A stretch of DNA of 64,000 nt from Mesorhizobium sp. AR07 (GTDB taxonomy: Bacteria; Pseudomonadota; Alphaproteobacteria; Rhizobiales; Rhizobiaceae). The stretch is taken from contig NZ_CP080525.1 of NCBI RefSeq assembly GCF_024746815.1, positions 5,140,501-5,204,500 of the forward strand, read 5' to 3'. A program made the position numbers and the translations under genes. Positions 26,933 to 34,678 of the stretch are shown here, in pieces. Position 1 is the stretch's first letter. Each line of letters starts with the position of its first letter. Below the pieces are notes generated by a model. The model saw only the letters and a list, made by a program, of their open reading frames with translations, had not been told where the DNA came from and ran no database searches.

Positions 26933-27877
26933 TCAGGGTCGGGCTGGGTTCCACGGTTCGTTGTTTCGGATCATGGCACTGAGGATGGTCAGTATCTTTC
27001 GCGCGACGGCGATGAGAGCGACTTTCGGCGCCTTGCCGTTTGCAATGAGGCGCTGATGGAAAGCCTTGAGCACAGGATTGGAGCGACTGGCGGTGAGTGC
27101 TGCCATGTAGACCACCCTGCGCACGTCATGACGGCCACCCCAGATGCTGCGCTTGCCTCGGAAAGTGCCGGTGTCGAAGTCGTAGGGCGCGAGGCCGGCA
27201 AGGGCTGCGATCTCTCGTCGCGAGGCCTCACCAATCTCGGGAGCCAGAGCAAGCACGGTGTGGCTGAACACTGGGCCGGCACCGCAGAAGGACTGGATCA
27301 GGCGATCCCTGGCCGCGAGCGCTGGCTGGCTGGCGACGAGTTCGGCCATCCGTTTGGCAAGCAGAGCGATATCGAGCTCGATGCGCCGCAGCCGCCGGGT
27401 GAACATGCGCTTGACCGTCGGCTCGCGTATCTGCTCGAGCTGGTTGGCGAGGCTGACCTTGTCGTCGCTGAGCTGCCTGCGGGCAACGACCAGATCGGCG
27501 AGTTGCTCGGCGATTGGGTCACAGCGCACCGGCCGGGTCGGCAGTTCGGCGGTGTAGCGCGCAATCAGCAGCGCATCGATGCGATCGTTCTTGGCCAGCC
27601 GGCCAAGGGCGCGGGCATAGTGGCGCAGCTTGTGCGGATTGACGTTCCTGGCCGGCAGGTTCGCCTTGCGCAGCGCCTTGGCCACACCGCGCTCATAGCC
27701 GCCGCTCGGCTCCATGCCGATGGCGCGCACATTGCGACCCGTCAGCCACTTGATCAGCTCGGCCCAGCCGTCCTTGTCGTTGTCGAAACGGGCTCGTTCT
27801 AGCGTCTGAAACACCGACACATCGAGCCACCACTTGGCGACGTCAATACCGACGTCCTGAACCGTCTCTTCAGCCAT
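26933..27877 (-). CDS. IS110-family transposase (copy A)
   Basis: 314 residues from the ATG at 27877, with GGAAGGG nine bases upstream. The N-terminal RuvC-like DEDD domain shows VGIDVAKWWLDV, IGMEPSGGYERG and KNDRIDALLIARY. A coiled-coil middle follows. The C-terminal Tnp domain has FCGAGPVFSHTVLA, ALAGLAPYDFDTG and the serine-containing GKRSIWGGRHDVRRV. Such enzymes act with a bridge RNA. Both copies in the window are identical over the whole protein. Confidence 0.93.
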   Translation of the reverse strand: MAEETVQDVGIDVAKWWLDVSVFQTLERARFDNDKDGWAELIKWLTGRNVRAIGMEPSGGYERGVAKALRKANLPARNVNPHKLRHYARALGRLAKNDRIDALLIARYTAELPTRPVRCDPIAEQLADLVVARRQLSDDKVSLANQLEQIREPTVKRMFTRRLRRIELDIALLAKRMAELVASQPALAARDRLIQSFCGAGPVFSHTVLALAPEIGEASRREIAALAGLAPYDFDTGTFRGKRSIWGGRHDVRRVVYMAALTASRSNPVLKAFHQRLIANGKAPKVALIAVARKILTILSAMIRNNEPWNPARP

Positions 27878-28068
27878 CTCCTCAATCCCTTCCTTGTGTG
27901 CGGGGGCTTGCCCCTTGCAACTGTTCGGGTTCACAAAGAAGGCGGTCGGGCCCCAGCTCACCTACGGTTTAGGCCACCTGAGGGGCGACGGGCTCTCGAC
28001 CGCCGCCACGAACCGGAACATCCACCGGTTCGTGGCACCCTCCATTATGCATATTCCAAACACACAAG
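27878..28068 (-). ncRNA. Candidate bridge RNA of IS110 copy A
   Basis: This is the non-coding 5' region of the element, read on the minus strand. First comes a perfect 12-bp hairpin (28005-28036). Next is a loop closed by GGCGGTCG/CGACCGCC (27997-28004 with 27941-27948) holding two target guides. CGCCCCTCA (27979-27987) is identical to the target strand and AGGTGAG (27957-27963) is complementary to it, both spanning the CT core. The last region holds donor guides. ACAGTTGC (27917-27924) is identical to the element's 3' end, and CACACAAG (27893-27900) is complementary to its 5' end CTTGTGTG. Order and logic match the IS621 bridge RNA. Confidence 0.78.
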
Positions 28069-28132
28069 GGGCGGAGCCAGCGCTCGGAATTGGGTGATGG
28101 GGCGAATTCGAATCTGAGGCGACGGAGGCGAC

Positions 28133-29329
28133 ATGCAGGATTTGAAGCAGCGACCGGTCTCCATCTTCCGCGAATTTCTTGATAGCGAGGCGGCCGGCGG
28201 CATCATCCTGATGGCGGCGGCTGCTCTTGCCCTGATCGTCGCCAATTCGCCGCTCGCCGAAACCTATTTCTCCGTCCTGCACGCCTATCTCGGCCCGCTC
28301 AGCGTGTCGCACTGGGTCAATGACGGGCTGATGGCGGTGTTCTTCCTGCTCGTCGGCCTGGAGATCAAGCGCGAGATGCTGGACGGCCAGCTTTCGACCT
28401 GGCCGAGGCGCGCGCTGCCCGGCATCGCCGCCGCCGGCGGCATGCTGGTTCCAGCGCTCGTCTATGTCGCGATCAACCGCGATAATACGGCCGCGCTGTC
28501 AGGCTGGGCGATCCCGACCGCCACCGACATTGCTTTCGCGCTCGGCGTGCTGTCGCTGCTCGGCAGTCGTGTGCCGGCCTCGTTGAAGGTTTTCCTCACC
28601 GCGCTCGCCATCATCGACGATCTCGGCGCCGTGATCATCATCGCCATCTTCTACACCAGCGGCCTGTCGCTCGCCTATCTCGGCGCCGCCTTCGCCGTCA
28701 TTGCCGTGCTCGTCGTGCTCAACCGCATGCGGGTGATGACGCTGGTGCCCTATCTGGTGCTCGGCGTCATCCTGTGGGTGCTGGTGCTGAAATCGGGCGT
28801 CCATGCGACGCTCGCCGGCGTGGCGCTGGCCTTGACCATCCCCCTCGAACGCTCCGCCGGGACCGGCCACGATCTCGACCATTCGCCGCTGCACCGGCTC
28901 GAACATGGCCTGCACGGAATAGTCCCCTTTGTCGTCATCCCGATCTTCGGCTTTGCCAATGCCGGCGTTTCGCTCGCCGGCCTGAGCTTTGGCGCGCTGA
29001 TCGAACCGTTGACGCTGGGTGTCGCCGCCGGCCTCGTCGTCGGCAAGCTGGTCGGCGTGTTCGGCTCCTCGGCCCTTGCCATCCGGCTCGGCCTTGCCGA
29101 CCTGCCGGCCAATGCGGGCTGGACGCACATGATCGGCATCTCGCTGCTGTGCGGCATAGGCTTCACAATGAGCCTGTTCATCGGCCTGCTCGCCTTCGCC
29201 AGCGATGTGGCGCTGCAGGACGCGGTCAAGGTCGGCATCCTCGCCGGCTCCTTCATCGCCGCCATCCTCGGCGCCGCGGTGCTGCTGATGGCGCCGGCGG
29301 CGGGCGGCGTGGAGGAGGGCGAGGAGTAG
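28133..29329 (+). CDS. nhaA: Na+/H+ antiporter NhaA
   Basis: 398 residues with about twelve membrane segments. The ion-binding aspartate pair is in ALAIIDDLGAVIIIAIFY (~residue 162). TDIAFALGVLSLLGSRVP and GIGFTMSLFIGLLAF (TM11-like) are standard. It exchanges sodium for protons across the inner membrane for pH and salt tolerance. IS110 copy A ends 64 bases before its start, so its native promoter may have been displaced and expression may depend on the remaining repeat sequence. Confidence 0.93.
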   Translation: MQDLKQRPVSIFREFLDSEAAGGIILMAAAALALIVANSPLAETYFSVLHAYLGPLSVSHWVNDGLMAVFFLLVGLEIKREMLDGQLSTWPRRALPGIAAAGGMLVPALVYVAINRDNTAALSGWAIPTATDIAFALGVLSLLGSRVPASLKVFLTALAIIDDLGAVIIIAIFYTSGLSLAYLGAAFAVIAVLVVLNRMRVMTLVPYLVLGVILWVLVLKSGVHATLAGVALALTIPLERSAGTGHDLDHSPLHRLEHGLHGIVPFVVIPIFGFANAGVSLAGLSFGALIEPLTLGVAAGLVVGKLVGVFGSSALAIRLGLADLPANAGWTHMIGISLLCGIGFTMSLFIGLLAFASDVALQDAVKVGILAGSFIAAILGAAVLLMAPAAGGVEEGEE

Positions 29330-29403
29330 GACCGGTTGGCGTTGCCAGGTTCCTCCCTCCACTTCGTGCAGGGCAAACGCACAGGGATTCTTGCGAAGAA
29401 GGA

Positions 29404-29425
29404 CCCCCACCCTAACCCTCCCCAC
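29404..29425. repeat. Family-1 palindromic repeat, left fragment interrupted by IS481
   Basis: CCCCCACCCTAACCCTCCCC followed by AC is the left arm of family 1. The last five bases CCCAC (29421-29425) are the target duplication of the IS481 element. The remainder continues at 30696. Confidence 0.8.
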
Positions 29426-30695
29426 TGTTTGGACCGGAGACATCGCGAACAGGTGTGCGAGGACATCGCGAACAGTTTTGCATGCTATCGAGCCATGGCA
29501 TTGAGGTCGATGGTTTCTATTTTCTGGTGCCTGAACCAGGCGTCGAAGAGGCCGTCTGTTGCGGTCGGACGGAAGGCAACGGATTTTCCGGCGAAGGCTT
29601 TGCAGAGGCGCATTTTGCGGCCGAGAATAGAGACGAAGCCATGCTGCTGAACGCGGCGGATGAGATCGTCCTTGGCGTATTCGAACGGCTCGACAATTTC
29701 GCGATACTGGCGCTGCGAGGCCCGGTAGCGGTCGAGCGGCACGGCGCCGTCCAGCGCGTCGTGGGGACGCTGGGCGTTGTAGACATGGCCCCACTGGTCG
29801 AAGGCGTGCTGAGCCTTGGCGAGATCGGCGAAGGGTGGTCCCTGCAGCGCCTCGGCCTTGAGCGTTCGGTGGAAGCGCTCGTCCTTGCCGAGTGTCTGCG
29901 GGTGGCAAGGCCTGGAGTGGCTGACGGCGACGCTGGCCTCGATCAACCAGACGGTGAGCAGCGTGAAGTTGTTGCGGCCGCCATCGCCCCAGGGCGGGCC
30001 ATTGTCGGTGGCGATGCGCCACGGCAGGCCATAGCGACGGAAGGCCTCGATCAGGCGCGTTTGCACGGTTTGGGTGGTCTGATCGGAGCAGGCCGACAGC
30101 ACGACCGAGAAGCGCGAATGGTCGTCGAGCACGGTGAGCGGATGCAGCCGGCCGGTGCGCAGGGCGACATGGCCCTTGAAGTCCATCTGCCACAGATCGT
30201 TGGGGGCTTCGTGCTCGAAGCGGATGAAAGGCTGCGCCCCGCCGCCCTGCAATCCGAGCTCGATCCCGTTGCGGCGCAGGATGCCGGTCACCGTCGAGGG
30301 CGAAGGGGTGCCGATACCCTCGCGAGCGAGCACACGCGCGATCTTGCGCCCACCCCAGGCCGGATGCGCCGCACGCACCCAAAGGGCTGCCGCTTCGACC
30401 TCAGGGGCGCTGCGCCGTGGGCTCAAATGGGGCTGCCGCGAACGCTCCAAAAGCCCCGCATCGCCTTGCGCTCGATAGCGAGCGATCAGCTTGTGGGCCA
30501 ACGTCCGGCCGATTCCGAAGCGCCGACACAACGCGCTCACATTCGCACCCGCCGCGCTCGCCAACCTGACGAATTCCAATTTCTGTTTCATCGCGCTGTT
30601 GTCCCCGAATGGCATCCCGAACCCCCTCGCGCAAAACGCGCAAAACTGTTCGCGATGTCTTCGCACACCTGTTCGCGATGTCTCCGGTCCAAACA
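29426..30695 (-). mobile_element. IS481-family insertion sequence (1270 bp)
   Basis: The ends are 56-base inverted repeats with one mismatch, starting TGTTTGGACCGGAGACATCG. A 5-base duplication CCCAC flanks the element (29421-29425 and 30696-30700). Removing element plus one CCCAC restores the family-1 repeat CTCCCCACAAGGGGGAGGG. Each end contains two direct copies of GACATCGCGAACAG (29439-29452 and 29462-29475 on the left), likely transposase-binding sites. Confidence 0.92.
29485..30615 (-). CDS. IS481-family transposase
   Basis: 376 residues from the ATG at 30615 (GAGGGGG upstream); an in-frame ATG at 30591 is also possible. Starts further upstream would lie outside the element. An N-terminal helix-turn-helix (VSALCRRFGIGRTLAHKLI) is followed by an HTH_32-like region. 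The rve integrase core shows the acidic residues in WQMDFKGHVAL, ATDNGPPWGDGG and KDERFHRTLKAEAL. The reading frame is intact, so the element may be active. Confidence 0.9.
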   Translation of the reverse strand: MPFGDNSAMKQKLEFVRLASAAGANVSALCRRFGIGRTLAHKLIARYRAQGDAGLLERSRQPHLSPRRSAPEVEAAALWVRAAHPAWGGRKIARVLAREGIGTPSPSTVTGILRRNGIELGLQGGGAQPFIRFEHEAPNDLWQMDFKGHVALRTGRLHPLTVLDDHSRFSVVLSACSDQTTQTVQTRLIEAFRRYGLPWRIATDNGPPWGDGGRNNFTLLTVWLIEASVAVSHSRPCHPQTLGKDERFHRTLKAEALQGPPFADLAKAQHAFDQWGHVYNAQRPHDALDGAVPLDRYRASQRQYREIVEPFEYAKDDLIRRVQQHGFVSILGRKMRLCKAFAGKSVAFRPTATDGLFDAWFRHQKIETIDLNAMAR

Positions 30696-30826
30696 CCCAC
30701 AAGGGGGAGGGAACGCTGCCGCGTGCTTTTACTTCTTCGTCGTCGTCAAAAAGGCAGGCAATTTGCCAAGGTTCAGCGCCAACGAAAGTCTCCCTCCCCC
30801 TTGTGGGGAGGGTTAGGGGTGGGGGT
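30696..30826. repeat. Family-1 palindromic repeat, right fragment
   Basis: Begins with the second CCCAC duplication, then AAGGGGGAGGGAACGCTG, a core closely like 4046-4130, and the mirrored arm CTCCCCCTTGTGGGGAGGG with GTTAGGGGTGGGGG. No gene is visible between here and the stop of mmcB. Confidence 0.8.
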
Positions 30827-30895
30827 ATATCGTAGAGCGAAAGCCTCGCTCCATCTGCGATAGCCCTGCCGGGCGAGGAATCCCAGGTCTGAAAC

Positions 30896-31396
30896 CTACT
30901 CGCTCTCCCCCTCCAGCGCCGGCACCGACACGCCTGCAAGCTCAGCCGCCAGCAGCCGCGAAGCACCGGCCCGCGCGATCCGCAGCATCAGCGCCTTGCG
31001 CGTTGCCGCCGCCATGCGGTGCTCCGGCGCATCGCGCAGGATCTCGGCGCCGTAGCCGTCGGAGAGGATGAAGCCGCATTCCTGCGGAAAGATCTCCGAC
31101 GGCACGCCGGGATGGGTGGCGAAGAAGAAGCGGTCGGAATGCAGCCGGTAGTCGGGCCATTTGCGGTCGACCCGGAAATCCTCGATCGAGGATTTGATCT
31201 CGATGATCCAGATATCACCCTGCCGGGTCAGCGCGACGAGGTCGGCGCGGCGGCCGGTGGCCAGCGACAGTTCGGGCAGCACATGCGCGCCCATCTCCAT
31301 TAACAGCCGCTGCACGCCGCGCCGCACCAGCATGGCGCGTTCGGACTGGCGACCGTCGATGAGCGGGTTGATTGCGATAGGTGAGATGATCGGCAT
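30896..31396 (-). CDS. mmcB: MmcB family DNA repair putative endonuclease
   Basis: 166 residues from MPIISPIAINPLIDG; an ATG 27 bases upstream is an alternative. The PD-(D/E)xK-like core is visible as RRADLVALTRQGDIWIIEIK with SSIEDFRVD following (residues ~60-90). DRFFFATHPGVP is typical of the family. MmcB is a LexA-linked DNA damage protein in alphaproteobacteria. Its upstream region is cut 40 bases before the start by the IS1595-type unit, which may separate it from its promoter. Confidence 0.85.
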   Translation of the reverse strand: MPIISPIAINPLIDGRQSERAMLVRRGVQRLLMEMGAHVLPELSLATGRRADLVALTRQGDIWIIEIKSSIEDFRVDRKWPDYRLHSDRFFFATHPGVPSEIFPQECGFILSDGYGAEILRDAPEHRMAAATRKALMLRIARAGASRLLAAELAGVSVPALEGESE

Positions 31397-31513
31397 GGCG
31401 GCACGATGCCAGATTCTGTTCACGGTTTGAACCTGTTTTATGCAGGCGATTATCTGGTTGACAAACCCAAACCTGAGAGGTAGAAAGATTCCAACAACTT
31501 AGGAACGTTTGCC

Positions 31514-32467
31514 ATGTCTGTCCTGTCCCGCCCCGAGTTCCACGACGAAGCCAAGGCTTTCGAACACGTCGAAGGCATTCTTTGGCCCCAGGGTCCGGTG
31601 TGCCCCAAGTGCGGTTCGATGGATAAGCACTACACATTGAAGGGCGTTCGCACCAAGCCTTCGAAGAAAAACCCTAATGGCGTCGAGCGCCACGGCCTGT
31701 ACAAGTGCAGCGCTTGCCGTTCGCAGTTCACCGTCCGCATGGGTTCGATCTTCGAGGAAAGCCATTTGCCGCTGACCAAGTGGCTACAGGCTATCCACCT
31801 CATGTGCTCCTCAAAGAAGGGCATCAGCGCCCACCAGATGCACCGCATACTCGAATGCACCTATGAGGCCGCTTGGTTCCTGTGCCACCGCATTCGCCTT
31901 GCAATGGCGTCTGGCGAACTGTCTCCCATGGGCGGCAATGGCAAGACCGTCGAAGTAGACGAAACCTACATTGGCCGTCTGGCTGGCACCCCGGTTAAGA
32001 CCGGAGGTGGCGCTCACAAGAACACTGTCGTTACGCTGGTGGAACGTGGTGGCCGCGCCCGCTCCTTCCATGTCGATACCGCCCGCATTGGAACCGTGAT
32101 GCCGATCGTTCGCGCCAACATCGCCGAGGAAAGCGCGCTGATGACGGATGAGGCTGGCATGTATCGCCGCGTGGGCCAAGAATTCGCTTCCCACGATGTC
32201 GTCACGCATTCCAAGGACGAATATGTCCGCTACGAAGGCGGAAAGACCGTCCACACGAACACCGTCGAGGGCTTCTATTCGATCTTCAAGCGCGGCATGA
32301 AGGGCGTCTATCAGCATTGCGCAGAACACCATCTGCACCGCTATCTGGCAGAATTCGACTTCCGCTACAGCAACCGCATTGCGCTTGGTGTTGATGATGG
32401 CACGCGCGCTTTCATCGCCTTGAAGGGTGCCGCCGGTAAGCGCCTCACCTATCATAGACCTGCTTGA
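31514..32467 (+). CDS. IS1595-family (ISXO2-like) transposase
   Basis: 317 residues. An N-terminal zinc ribbon has cysteine pairs in VCPKCGS and YKCSACRSQF. The ISXO2-like catalytic domain has acidic residues in VEVDETYIG, LMTDEAGMY and TNTVEGFYSIFKRG. The frame is complete. It reads inward from the left inverted repeat, 44 bases after its end, the usual place for the promoter-start region of such an element. Confidence 0.92.
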   Translation: MSVLSRPEFHDEAKAFEHVEGILWPQGPVCPKCGSMDKHYTLKGVRTKPSKKNPNGVERHGLYKCSACRSQFTVRMGSIFEESHLPLTKWLQAIHLMCSSKKGISAHQMHRILECTYEAAWFLCHRIRLAMASGELSPMGGNGKTVEVDETYIGRLAGTPVKTGGGAHKNTVVTLVERGGRARSFHVDTARIGTVMPIVRANIAEESALMTDEAGMYRRVGQEFASHDVVTHSKDEYVRYEGGKTVHTNTVEGFYSIFKRGMKGVYQHCAEHHLHRYLAEFDFRYSNRIALGVDDGTRAFIALKGAAGKRLTYHRPA

Positions 32468-32543
32468 CGAAAAGCGGACGCACTTCCGAAAGCCCGTTCA
32501 ACTCGAATTGCCCTACTGGCGATATGCGAAGCGCAAGAAAAAG

Positions 32544-33206
32544 TCAGGGGTCTAGATCAAACGTCTCGATGTAACTGCGGGCCTCTTCGGGGGTCATATT
32601 CTTGATATCATCTTCGCTTGCCCCAAAACTGCGAAGCTTCTCGCGCATAGCATTCGTGATCATAAACGGGACCGAGGCCACAATGGTAGATGCCCCCACA
32701 GCAGGGGACGCCGCCTCAGAGTTCACTAGTTCCTCTGCGCCCTTAACAGGCTCGCGCGGTTCGCCGTTCCCCTTCTTAAAGCTACGGTTGGGATACCATT
32801 CCTTTAGGCCCCACGTTCCACGGTCCACCTTAACAAGGTCGCCAACATCATTGGCACGTCGCGTAAGGATCGAACCAATCGTGTTCACCGCATCTTTCGA
32901 GTTCATTGCAAGGCCCCCGCGCTTGAATGCAGCGGCAATGTCGGGATTGCGCAAGGGTTGCCGCTTGGCTGCGAGCAACTTCTTTGCGGCGTCCACAATC
33001 GACATTCCCAGGAACGCGCCGGGCGAATCAATATCCGCATTCTGACTTGCGCTTGGCGCTGGAGACGCCATTGAAGTGGCCGCCGATGACATGCCGCCCC
33101 TGATCGCTTCGATGGCGCTAATGGCTTGTTCTATTTGAGCCTTCTTGGCCCGGAGATCGTTGAGCACAACCTCGTACGGGTCAGTGGCCATTGATTCCAC
33201 AGACAT
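32544..33206 (-). CDS. HARE-type winged-helix protein, IS1595 cargo
   Basis: 220 residues. An N-terminal coiled-coil-like part (LRAKKAQIEQAISAIEAI) and a low-complexity Ser/Ala linker precede a winged-helix domain of HARE-HTH type (~residues 66-140: SIVDAAKKLLAAKRQPLRNP ... RGTWGLKEWYPN). The C-terminus has a short module LRSFGASEDDIKNMTPEEA that I associate with mobile-element proteins. It may bind DNA and regulate the unit. It diverges from the 57-residue gene, with a perfect hairpin between them. Confidence 0.6.
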   Translation of the reverse strand: MSVESMATDPYEVVLNDLRAKKAQIEQAISAIEAIRGGMSSAATSMASPAPSASQNADIDSPGAFLGMSIVDAAKKLLAAKRQPLRNPDIAAAFKRGGLAMNSKDAVNTIGSILTRRANDVGDLVKVDRGTWGLKEWYPNRSFKKGNGEPREPVKGAEELVNSEAASPAVGASTIVASVPFMITNAMREKLRSFGASEDDIKNMTPEEARSYIETFDLDP

Positions 33207-33383
33207 TTTTGTTGCTCCCGGAGCTTAGTGGTGCTATACGGGAAACCGTCGATACTGACTGCGAAGCAGCCGACAGGCGGTCTTCCAGTGGGACATCAGG
33301 GGTCGTGGACCCCCTCTCGCTAATCTGGCCGTCATCTTCTTTGCAACCTCCTCTGTCTTGGCCCCGACGGCTGGATTGAGGTC

Positions 33384-33420
33384 TAAGGGTGAACGGCACC
33401 ACGAATGCCGTTCACCCTTA
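33384..33420. promoter_or_regulatory. Perfect 15-bp hairpin between divergent cargo genes
   Basis: TAAGGGTGAACGGCA (33384-33398) is exactly mirrored by TGCCGTTCACCCTTA (33406-33420) around a 7-base loop. No T-tract follows, so an operator or structured leader is likelier than a terminator. Nearby are a TGTGTG-AA-CACACA dyad (~33454-33467) and two direct copies of ATTCAAGCGG (33440-33449, 33475-33484) just before the small gene. Confidence 0.6.
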
Positions 33421-33492
33421 TCGCATGAGTCGGCCACACATTCAAGCGGGCCGGTGTGTGAACACACACACACAATTCAAGCGGAAGGCGCG

Positions 33493-33666
33493 ATGAAAGA
33501 ATCCCAACTCGATAAATTCAGGCAAGCGGCGCGCGAACTGAAAACAGATCAGTCAGACGCCGCTTTCGAAGCCGTGGTGAACAAGATCGCCCATGCTCCG
33601 AAGCTGACCCAGGAACAGATAAAAGAGTTTCTGCGCCGCCAGCGCAACGAAAGCGGTAAGGATTAG
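33493..33666 (+). CDS. Small charged protein, 57 aa, IS1595 cargo
   Basis: Begins MKESQLDKFRQAARELKTDQ and ends IKEFLRRQRNESGKD, with a GGAAGG ribosome site eight bases upstream. It is predicted all-helical with alternating charge. Its stop overlaps the stop of the convergent membrane-protein gene by four bases. No family is recognised; an antitoxin-like or DNA-associated role is only a guess. Confidence 0.55.
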   Translation: MKESQLDKFRQAARELKTDQSDAAFEAVVNKIAHAPKLTQEQIKEFLRRQRNESGKD

Positions 33667-34628
33667 ACGCGGCTCCGGGGATACAGAAACTTCGGTTTCT
33701 CGCCCCACTTTTCAGCGAGCTTTCTCATATCCTCGCGCCATACCTCGCCGTGTGGATTAATTGCCTTGGACGTTACCGTTTCTATGGCATCCAAGGTTGC
33801 TTTCCTAACAGTGTCACCACCTCCTACGAGGAGATCGTGCGCCAAAGCTGCGTCGTTTAGTTTGCGATAGATCTTTTCTGCACCCCATGACGGCCATGGG
33901 AGCTTAGGCTCCTCATCCGCCCAAAGGCAGGCGGCTTGATACGCCTCTAGGGGATCGATCTTGTCCCATTTGGCAAAATCGGGCCAAACCGTCGCTATTG
34001 ATTTCGGCCAGTTGGCTAGAGCCTCGGCCTTGTTGAATTGAATATCACGATATCCCTTGTTGTTCGCCGGATACCGAGCATGGATTTGCTCTGCATCGTC
34101 CGGGCCAAAGAACATCATTACCCATTCGGCTTCCTTCCAGAAATCTTCCGGTATCGGGACAAGCGCTCCATTGCTCCCAGTGAAGCGTCCCCATGAATGA
34201 AGCCGACCGGTTGCCAGATAATCGAGGATGTCTCTGGCGACTTCCGTTTCTGGGTCGCGGTAGGGGTTCTTCGTTATGGAAGGGTCTATGTGTAGGAATA
34301 AATCGCGGATAGGCCAGTTAGGCACGAGCCGCGATTCCGGGGCTTCAACCGCCTCAACCAAAACTGGGTTTCGATGTCGCTTATTGTCGAGGTAGAGCAA
34401 CAAAAAACCGACCACAAGCGCCGGCACAATAATCCATGGCGAGGGGTTCAAAAGGAACGCGATCACAAGGCCGATCCATCCAAGCTCGTGCACATGCGCG
34501 ATGAGTAAGATCGATGCGCCCGCCCCAATCGAACAGGTCAAGAACCCACCGCCAGAGACCGGCGACGAAAAACAGCGCCGCCACCAGTCTAGGCCAATGT
34601 GAAGTGGTCTTTCCCATGCGCGATTCAT
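33663..34628 (-). CDS. Unidentified membrane protein, IS1595 cargo
   Basis: 321 residues from the ATG at 34628; a TTG at 34664 would start inside the inverted repeat. Two to three hydrophobic segments occupy the first ~75 residues (LTCSIGAGASILLIAHV, GLVIAFLLN, IIVPALVVGFLLLYL). A ~240-residue soluble region rich in Trp and acidic residues follows (WGRFTGSNGALVPIPEDFW, EAYQAACLWADEEPKLPWP). I recognise no family or catalytic motif. It occupies the end of the unit distal to the transposase. Confidence 0.6.
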   Translation of the reverse strand: MNRAWERPLHIGLDWWRRCFSSPVSGGGFLTCSIGAGASILLIAHVHELGWIGLVIAFLLNPSPWIIVPALVVGFLLLYLDNKRHRNPVLVEAVEAPESRLVPNWPIRDLFLHIDPSITKNPYRDPETEVARDILDYLATGRLHSWGRFTGSNGALVPIPEDFWKEAEWVMMFFGPDDAEQIHARYPANNKGYRDIQFNKAEALANWPKSIATVWPDFAKWDKIDPLEAYQAACLWADEEPKLPWPSWGAEKIYRKLNDAALAHDLLVGGGDTVRKATLDAIETVTSKAINPHGEVWREDMRKLAEKWGEKPKFLYPRSRV

Positions 34629-34678
34629 ATCAGCGCGGCCTTGATTCGCCAATGGGTTTGTCAACCAGATAATCGCCT

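Larger units (their letters stand above)
26921..28068 (-). mobile_element. IS110-family insertion sequence, copy A (1148 bp)
   Basis: Boundaries come from comparison with the empty repeat at 63329-63589 and the second copy at 53392-54539. The host reads GGTGAG into the element's CAACTGTG, and the other end reads CACACAAG into host GGGCGG. An AG dinucleotide (CT on the transposase strand) is shared by both junctions, and there is no inverted repeat or longer duplication, as expected for IS110. Twelve bases lie after the transposase stop and 191 before its start. It lies 64 bases before nhaA. Confidence 0.9.
31445..34677 (+). mobile_element. IS1595-type transposable unit with cargo genes (3233 bp)
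   Basis: Perfect 25-base inverted repeats at 31445-31469 and 34653-34677 (starting GGCGATTATCTGG) are flanked by the 8-base duplication TTTATGCA (31437-31444 and 34678-34685), the duplication size of the IS1595 family. Inside are a transposase, a winged-helix protein, a 57-residue protein and a membrane protein. IS1595 relatives with passenger genes are known. The cargo has lower GC than the chromosome around it, consistent with transfer. It inserted between a MerR gene and mmcB. Confidence 0.9.

Noticed and set aside
26930..27802. Plus-strand open frame inside IS110 (and its twin at 53401-54273)
   Set aside because: Antisense of the transposase gene; present twice only because the element is.
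33454..33476. CA-rich run as a phase-variable tract
   Set aside because: It lies upstream of, not within, a reading frame, and is short; no evidence of switching.
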